Shown in pieces: positions 58,610-64,000 of a stretch of DNA of 64,000 bases. The stretch covers positions 62,001 to 126,000 of the forward strand of contig NW_025954994.1 in NCBI RefSeq assembly GCF_022376445.1, read 5' to 3'. The position numbers were made by a program, and so were the translations under genes. A model generated the notes under the pieces. It worked only from the letters and a program-made list of their open reading frames with translations, searched no databases and was not told where the DNA came from. This DNA is from Fomitopsis serialis (lineage: Eukaryota; Basidiomycota; Agaricomycetes; Polyporales; Fomitopsidaceae). Each line of letters starts with the position of its first letter. The stretch's first letter is position 1.

Positions 58610-59224
58610 GTCGCCCTCAATCAGCGGTGATCAGTGGGGAGGTTGACTGAGATCTTGAAATGGGATAAAATGAGAGAGTAGACCGTGTTGACGGAAAAAC
58701 AAGCGCGAATCGATTCCGGTGGAGGTGTACTGACGAGTGCAAGACGAGAGGAAGCAAATTGAAAGTGGAAGCCTCAAGCTAAATCATGCCTGCATAAACG
58801 CTCGTCAATTTCGACGCTTTATTTGACTGTCGGCAATCTGAACCTGGGTCTTGCCACTTGCTTTATCGAGGGGACCTGCAATGGCGCCAACCTGCAGCTT
58901 CAGCCTTTTTCTGGCCTTTTTCGCCAACTTGTTCGCCGCATAGCTTGCGCAGAGTCGATACCTTTCCTTGACAATATACACTCCTCCTTGCGAATACGCC
59001 AAAGTGACTTGCAGGCGGGTCGGAACTTGACTGCATCTATGTTGAGCGTCCGGATATAAGGCCTGCGAAGTGGTCGGCCTCGCAGGATGCTGCCGGTGCG
59101 TAATGACTATAGACTTCTGTAGACATAGGAATCGGGAACGAGTCCACACATATTGCTAGATCACTGGACGGCGACGAAGCAATGTATGCTGCGCCGGTGA
59201 TATTGAACTGCTCGCCCATCCCGT
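58610..59224. other. Intergenic stretch
   Basis: Promoter of MYND copy 3 and 3' flank of the glycosidase fragment. No supported gene. Confidence 0.4.
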
Positions 59225-60385
59225 TCACATCGCCTTTCCGATATCCTCAACCCTCACCTCCCACCCTTCGCTCGGAAATCCTGGGGCTGAGCTAGTGCTA
59301 TTATCCCATCCAGCCGCCATCATTGCTATCGCATACAGCAATCCGCCCGACCCTGGGAAGTATGGTGTTGGCACTTGCGCACCTCCGCCAGGCATTCCGA
59401 CATCGTCGAACTCGAAGTAGGGGTTGAGCAGCCATTCGATGGCCTTTTCTTGGTTTCCCATACGCGCCGCAGACATGGCCAGCATGGGGAAGTCCCATCT
59501 GCGCGTCGACAAGGGTGAGTACACAGGCGAGGCAGGAAGCGAGATACGCCACTTACCCCCATAGATTGCTTACATTCCAGGTCGACCATACTCTTTCAGC
59601 AGTGTCTATTGCCATGTCTACGCTGACGTTGGCAGTCGCCGGCAACCAGCCGTACAGGCCCACTAGCGCAGGATGGCTGTTCGTGTATGCGGGGTCCGTC
59701 CAGAAACCGGATTCTATGCCCTCGTACACCGCATATAGTCCATTCTCGACGGGCAATGGGGCCAGGTTGTCCGCGACTTCTGCCCACACAGCAGGAGGCT
59801 TCACGCCAAGTCGCTCCATCCACGTCTGCGCCAATTCCAATCCTAGCCGCCAGTACGAAAGCTCGAACGCGGGGTTGCGCGTCGCATTTGGGCTCGTGTC
59901 CTCGCTGACGACATACATCGGCGGCCCGAGGTCATAGACACCCGTACTCTCGTTGAACCGCGCATAGGCGGCCATCCAGTCGGCCGTCTCGTACACGACA
60001 TCGCGCCACCTCTCGAGGGTCTCCTGCGACCCACTCGCGCGGTACTCGTATTCCGCGAACACGAGTGGGTGTGGTTGCTCCCAGATGAGCAGCTCGTTGA
60101 TCTCTCCCGGCGCCGACCTTCCCGAGGGGTCGGTCATCTTCGACCAGCGCGCGCCGTACTGGTAGCCTTCCTGCGCCTGTGCCCGCTCGATGGACGTCTG
60201 GAGGAAGCGACTGTAGACGTCAACGGAGCGGTTCAGGAGGTCCCAGTTGTTCCACAACGCCCAGTGGCAGCTGTGCCAGAAGAGCATCTCCATGTGGAAC
60301 TTGCCGTACTGCCGTTGTGGGTGAGTGTTGCGCGCATATAGTGACCCTCACGTGTGTGACTCACCCAGCCAGTATCGACTAGCCC
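59225..60385 (-). pseudogene. 5'-truncated six-hairpin glycosidase
   Basis: The C-terminal half of a secreted fungal six-hairpin (alpha/alpha-toroid) glycosidase. Blocks: YGKFHMEMLFWHSCHWALW, SVDVYSRFLQTSIERAQAQ, GARWSKMTDPSGRSAPGEIN, WEQPHPLVFAEYEYR, GPPMYVVSEDTSPNATRNPA, then after an intron WDFPMLAMSAARMGNQEKAI, and a C-terminus ending WEVRVEDIGKAM at 59225. Intact relatives have several hundred more residues and a signal peptide upstream. Here only a few codons (LVDTGW) precede the first full exon, a TAG lies just before them, and at about 60385-60428 the sequence changes to a piece of the dehydrogenase. It is therefore a broken gene, unless a new start at a Met within FHMEM is used. Substrate family is uncertain. 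Confidence 0.78.
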
Positions 60386-60427
60386 CGACTATGGAAAGTC
60401 AGCGTTCGTTGCGGCGGTCCCCGATAA

Positions 60428-60780
60428 ATCCGCGGGCTCCTCCCCGGGCTCGCGGTCAACGGCGAGCTCCTCATCCTCGCGCTCACGGACGAGACGACCC
60501 TCCCGCTCAGTGCGTAGCTCCCGTGTTTGTTCCGTGGGTCGAAGCTGACGCGGAGTGCAGTGTCGCTGATCCAGAAGCGCACGTCGATCCGCGGGTGGCC
60601 GTCGGGCGTCGCGTCGGACAGCGAGGACTGCATGAAGTTCGCGAAGGCGAATGGCGTCCGGACGATGGTGACGAAGTTCCCGCTCGATAAGGCGCAGGAG
60701 GCGTACGACCATCGGGGCTCGGCGCGCTTCCGCGCGATCGTCATGCCGTGAGGGAGTGGGGAGAGCGGGAGTCTGGGGGT
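60428..60780 (+). pseudogene. Duplicated 3' end of the alcohol dehydrogenase gene
   Basis: About 353 bp that match 47001-47354 (reverse strand) at roughly 94% by eye. It includes the last intron (GTGCGTAG ... GTGCAG) and runs past the stop into the 3' flank, so it was copied as DNA and not from mRNA. The exon reads SLIQKRTSIRGWPSGVASDSEDCMKFAKANGVRTMV ... RFRAIVMP in pieces, still open. It lacks the start and zinc-binding half, so it cannot encode an enzyme. It lies head to head with the truncated glycosidase. Confidence 0.85.
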
Positions 60781-61339
60781 TTCATGGATTGTTTAGGTTG
60801 TCGGGGCCGCATGAGAATAAACTTGAAGTGGTATGCGGCATTGCATAGTAGATGTATTGGTATGATGTGTTGGATGTCGATGAGCGCTTCAGCGCTTCAG
60901 CGAGGTGAGCGGATTTGTACGTTGGGAGCGGGTTTGAGAATCCTTACTCATACATACTACGTGCGTGTTGACGATATCGAGTGAGCTCATCGTCTGCCGG
61001 CGCGTTAGGTCCGTACATCACGGCTACCAACGTTTCGTATATGTCTGTTGTCGTGATACTGCTGCAGCATATATGATAAGTAGGAGGGACCTGCTGTTTC
61101 TGATTTCGTGTGCATAAGCTGATCTGGGACAATAGAATGACCGAAAGCGGGCGAGATGACTGCGTCATGAGTGATAGGTATTCTCGCAGAACGGGAGTGC
61201 ACTCGACCAAATGATATATAGCTCAACTCGTCTCCCATGAATGTCGGCCCCTCCCTTAGGTTCGCATGCCAACGAGGCAGTAGCATGAATGCTTCACGAA
61301 GCCTTCCTACGAAGGGTATATACATTAAAGACACAAGCA
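60781..61339. other. Intergenic stretch
   Basis: 3' flank of ATG12 on the right. No gene supported; minus-strand frames at 60944-61349 show no family match. Confidence 0.4.
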
Positions 61340-61940
61340 TCAGCCCCATGCTGCAGTTGTACTGGTGAAGATGTGTTAGGACAAAGTGTTCGTCAGAGAG
61401 GTCGTCAGCACGAACCTATAGTTCACTATTAGATGACCATCTGTCGCGAATGACTGTGGCGCCCTTTGTCAAGCCATGCCGATGGTTGTTGCGACATAGA
61501 ATACATACCTTAAACAAGTTCGTCACGGTGTCATCCGGCGCGGGAGAGAACGCAAGGTTGATGTACGTGAACTGGGCGTGCCAGTGGTCAGATATGCCGC
61601 GGACGACGTGGACTAGCAACGCGCTCACCAGCGGGTCCCCAGCCTTCCACCCCAACTCCTTCCTCAAGAACTGGATCACCGCCTGGAATCTATTCGACGC
61701 GGTGATCTTGTAGAAATTCTGCTTCATGATCGGCGCATTCCCGACCGCCTTGAACCGCACGACGACTGTTTAGCGACGACTTCAGTGCGCCGGTCGTCGC
61801 CGATAAGTTGCGGTATACGCACCTTTGTTGGGGTCCTTCTTCCTGTATGCCTCAAGCGCATCCTGGGCTTCCTGCATGCTGCCTGCGGTGTCGAGCGACG
61901 TCCATGCCGAGGGCAAAACGCGAGCCTGACCGTCTGCCAT
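61340..61940 (-). CDS. ATG12: Ubiquitin-like autophagy protein Atg12
   Basis: Atg12 is a ubiquitin-like modifier joined by its C-terminal glycine to Atg5 through Atg7 and Atg10; the conjugate promotes Atg8 lipidation on the phagophore. Five exons (61823-61940, 61629-61765, 61509-61571, 61416-61453, 61340-61361) sum to 378 nt, 125 residues. After a short leader ([16 protein letters not shown]) the ubiquitin-like fold runs [77 protein letters not shown]. The protein ends in the required Trp-Gly. A 57-nt in-frame intron after GDPL could be misread as coding. All junctions are GT-AG and preserve family blocks. Confidence 0.95.
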
Positions 61941-64000
61941 GCGGTGTGTTCGCGCTCGCCATTTTCGGACTGGCGCGCTTGCCCGGCCCGCTTAGCACGG
62001 AAAGGGCCGACGACGATGAACTTTCAACTCGCCCGCCTCCTCCCGCCTCAGTGTTACTTCTCTATCCTCTCTCTCCTCGTCCTCGTTTACGCGGAATCCA
62101 TGTAACATCTCTTTCAAGTTTGTTTCGTGACTTGGCGGCTATGGGAGGCAAACAACCTGCAACGGAACTCCGTGGTAGTAGGTCTCGTCGTACCCGCCTA
62201 GCAAAAGTCGCGAAAATGCATGGTGGATAGGTCGGGAGACAGTGCGTGTTGATATCTTACTTTCTTCACATTCGTTCTTTGTCTTGGTTCTCCAAATCGT
62301 TCTCGCTATCAAGTCATGGTCACTCCAATACCTGAGGCAGAGTCGTCCAATCCTCCACGCTTCTGTTGGGTGGTCAGCACGACCAGCTCTTCAGGCCGCA
62401 TACACACTCGACACTCGTGTCATGTAACTGGCGCCATCAATCTACGAGTAGCCCGCTAGTTATGACAACCATGCACCGGGGGCTCGACTATATGCGCTTT
62501 TCGACTGTTGCTGTGTGCTCATCGCTTCACGCAGCTAATACTTATGTCCTACCGAGATGAACGATCTCGTGTTATGGATGTGGCGACCACAGCAAGACCA
62601 TATTCTGAGGCCCTGAAGGTTTATGCTGAACTCGGTTGCTCAACGACTACCCTGTCGAAGCTACCAGCCGTTGATGTGATGATCCTTACTGACTACATAC
62701 TCCATACTTTCAGGCCATGATGTTCGCCTTCGCCAGGACATGTGCAAAGCACTAATCATCTATCCTATCCGAATCCGGCCGCTCGCATGCCCCCCGGGCT
62801 TCGGGACGCATGCGAGTGTGGTTTTGTCCCCACAGCGGTCCACACTGTTCGTTTCTTTATCTCGACTCATCAGTATGCCCTGGACTGTCAGGAGCTGTCT
62901 TTCGGCCTGCAAACCGTTCTATAAATACTTACCTTCACGTCGCTGCACTTCTTTCTCATGCGGCCTTGAGGCTCACCGGCTCCCCTGCTTATTGTAGATG
63001 TGCCTTCATCTCCGGGGAAAGAGCGGCTCGCCCCCAATTCAATTGTGACGCTGCCACCTCCCATCCGACCGCTCGCTGTCAGAAGGCTTGGTTGCGACAT
63101 CTCTCAAATACTCGAGCCACTTATGACACCGGCGCCCCCTGGCCCAGACTCAGTCTTAAGCTATCCTTTTGTCTAGCTGCGTCCGTAGGCCGTCCGAGAT
63201 TCTCGGCGTCGGACCGTCCACAAAGTAACATCCCTAAACGGCGGCACCACAGGGCATGAACATCGATCTCTGATCCCCTCCATATGGCGTTCGGTCCCAG
63301 GTCTTTTTTGGCTCCGTCGCTCCAACATTGCCTCCGGGCTATTCTGCTGATCCGCCCGCACGCCTTCCCAAAAGAGGCAAATACTCGTGTACGTGGTAGG
63401 CGGTCAGTCGAGGGCTGTGTACCTACCTCGAGGTCAGATCGGTACCGCCTCTTTTGCCCACTGTACGCTCGGTCTGCCCACGGTGTACGCGCGGGGACAC
63501 TGCCCGCCTCTATCCAGGTACTCAATCCTCGGGCAACGGCGAAGCCGCACTGCATGGTGGTTCCGCACAAAGCTTCCGGAAGCACGGGGACTGAGCCCCC
63601 AAAGGATCGCGGAGTTGCGCGCACCATGCGTACCTCTCCTAGCCCGGATTCTTCGAGCGCTCCCCGGCGCCCCATCTTCATCTCGGAAGCGAGTGTCAGA
63701 TAAGCGGAAAGTGGGCGTGGAACAATAAGTATGGCGATGGTGCCGTGCGCGCGGCCCACCGAAGGTCCTCCTGTCCCGCCACCCTGGCCTGGGTAGAACG
63801 ACATCGACGATGTCCTCTGCGCTCTCCGCGTCCCTGGAGACGCTCGCTACCCATGGAGCAGCTGTCAAGTGAGTACAGAGTACTGTCTTGGAGGATAAAT
63901 TTGCTGAGCGAGGTGTTGCATTTGACAGCGCCATGACCCGTATGTACAGTGAAATTCTTCCATTAGAACTGCAATGTTGATCCACATGTTACATTAAAGT
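61941..64000. other. Right-hand end without a supported gene
   Basis: About 2 kb. The left edge is the ATG12 promoter. A 228-codon minus-strand frame at 63121-63804 and overlapping plus-strand frames at 63284-63728 compete for the same DNA, lack family resemblance and lie in base-rich sequence, so I do not call them. A gene cut by the window edge cannot be excluded. Confidence 0.35.

Noticed and set aside
63121..63804. Long minus-strand open frame of about 228 codons
   Set aside because: It overlaps equally long frames on the other strand, shows no family blocks, and no splice-consistent gene could be built.
1..64000. tRNA, rRNA or CRISPR features
   Set aside because: Scanned by eye for T-arm-like GTTCRAATC boxes and regularly spaced repeats; candidates lay inside coding exons or lacked the partner arm.

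Overview
The window looks like nuclear DNA of an agaricomycete fungus, most likely a wood-decay basidiomycete of polypore type. Genes are split by many short GT-AG introns of about 45-60 nt, and both strands are used. Several families are typical of such genomes: expanded F-box and MYND-finger families, a WS/DGAT-type acyltransferase, a LigE/GSTFuA-like glutathione transferase and a six-hairpin glycosidase. No bacterial-type operons, rRNA, tRNA or CRISPR arrays were seen.

Layout. 0.3-2.0 kb: F-box gene 1 (+). 2.4-4.8 kb: WS/DGAT-like acyltransferase (-). 5.3-6.1 kb: decayed aquaporin (-). 7.1-8.6 kb and 10.9-12.1 kb: two FtsJ-fold methyltransferase paralogs (-). 13.6-14.4 kb: a MYND-finger gene broken by a stop codon (-). 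15.3-19.6 kb: large FUSC/ArAE-type membrane transporter (+). 20.3-22.9 kb: on the other strand and in the same transcriptional order, a MYND fragment followed by a third, broken FtsJ copy. The two MYND-FtsJ modules therefore flank the transporter as an inverted pair. 23.7-25.7 kb: M14 carboxypeptidase-like protein with altered active-site residues (+). 26.1-32.4 kb: three more F-box genes, with a 217-bp element bearing perfect 46-bp terminal inverted repeats between two of them. 33.1-34.3 kb: transaldolase (-). 34.6-39.1 kb: gene-poor. 39.1-41.9 kb: glutathione transferase (+) and proline-iminopeptidase-like hydrolase (-). 42.7-43.6 kb: steroid 5-alpha-reductase-like pseudogene. 44.3-48.7 kb: a relic of an alcohol dehydrogenase 3' end, a fifth F-box-type gene and the intact alcohol dehydrogenase. 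50.7-53.0 kb: a C2H2-finger protein and a small basic protein. 53.5-58.6 kb: tandem array of three MYND-finger paralogs (-). 59.2-60.8 kb: 5'-truncated glycosidase abutting a young partial duplicate of the alcohol dehydrogenase. 61.3-61.9 kb: ATG12 (-).

Functional view. The conserved single-copy genes are housekeeping: transaldolase (pentose phosphate pathway), Atg12 (autophagy conjugation) and the dehydrogenase. The rest is a fast-evolving mix of lineage-expanded families (F-box, MYND, FtsJ-like) with many relics. The most notable signals are: a two-part upstream element shared by all three FtsJ paralogs at nearly the same distance from the start codon; the inverted MYND-FtsJ duplication; an M14 protein with H-to-R and E-to-H changes and a 7-nt micro-exon; a TIR element; and a 333-nt candidate intron flanked by a 13-bp direct repeat. 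No convincing wholly new multi-gene system was identified.

Exon borders were worked out by eye from splice sites, frame and family resemblance. For ATG12, transaldolase, the dehydrogenase, the glutathione transferase, the hydrolase and FtsJ copy 1, the exon lengths sum to a multiple of three with no internal stop.
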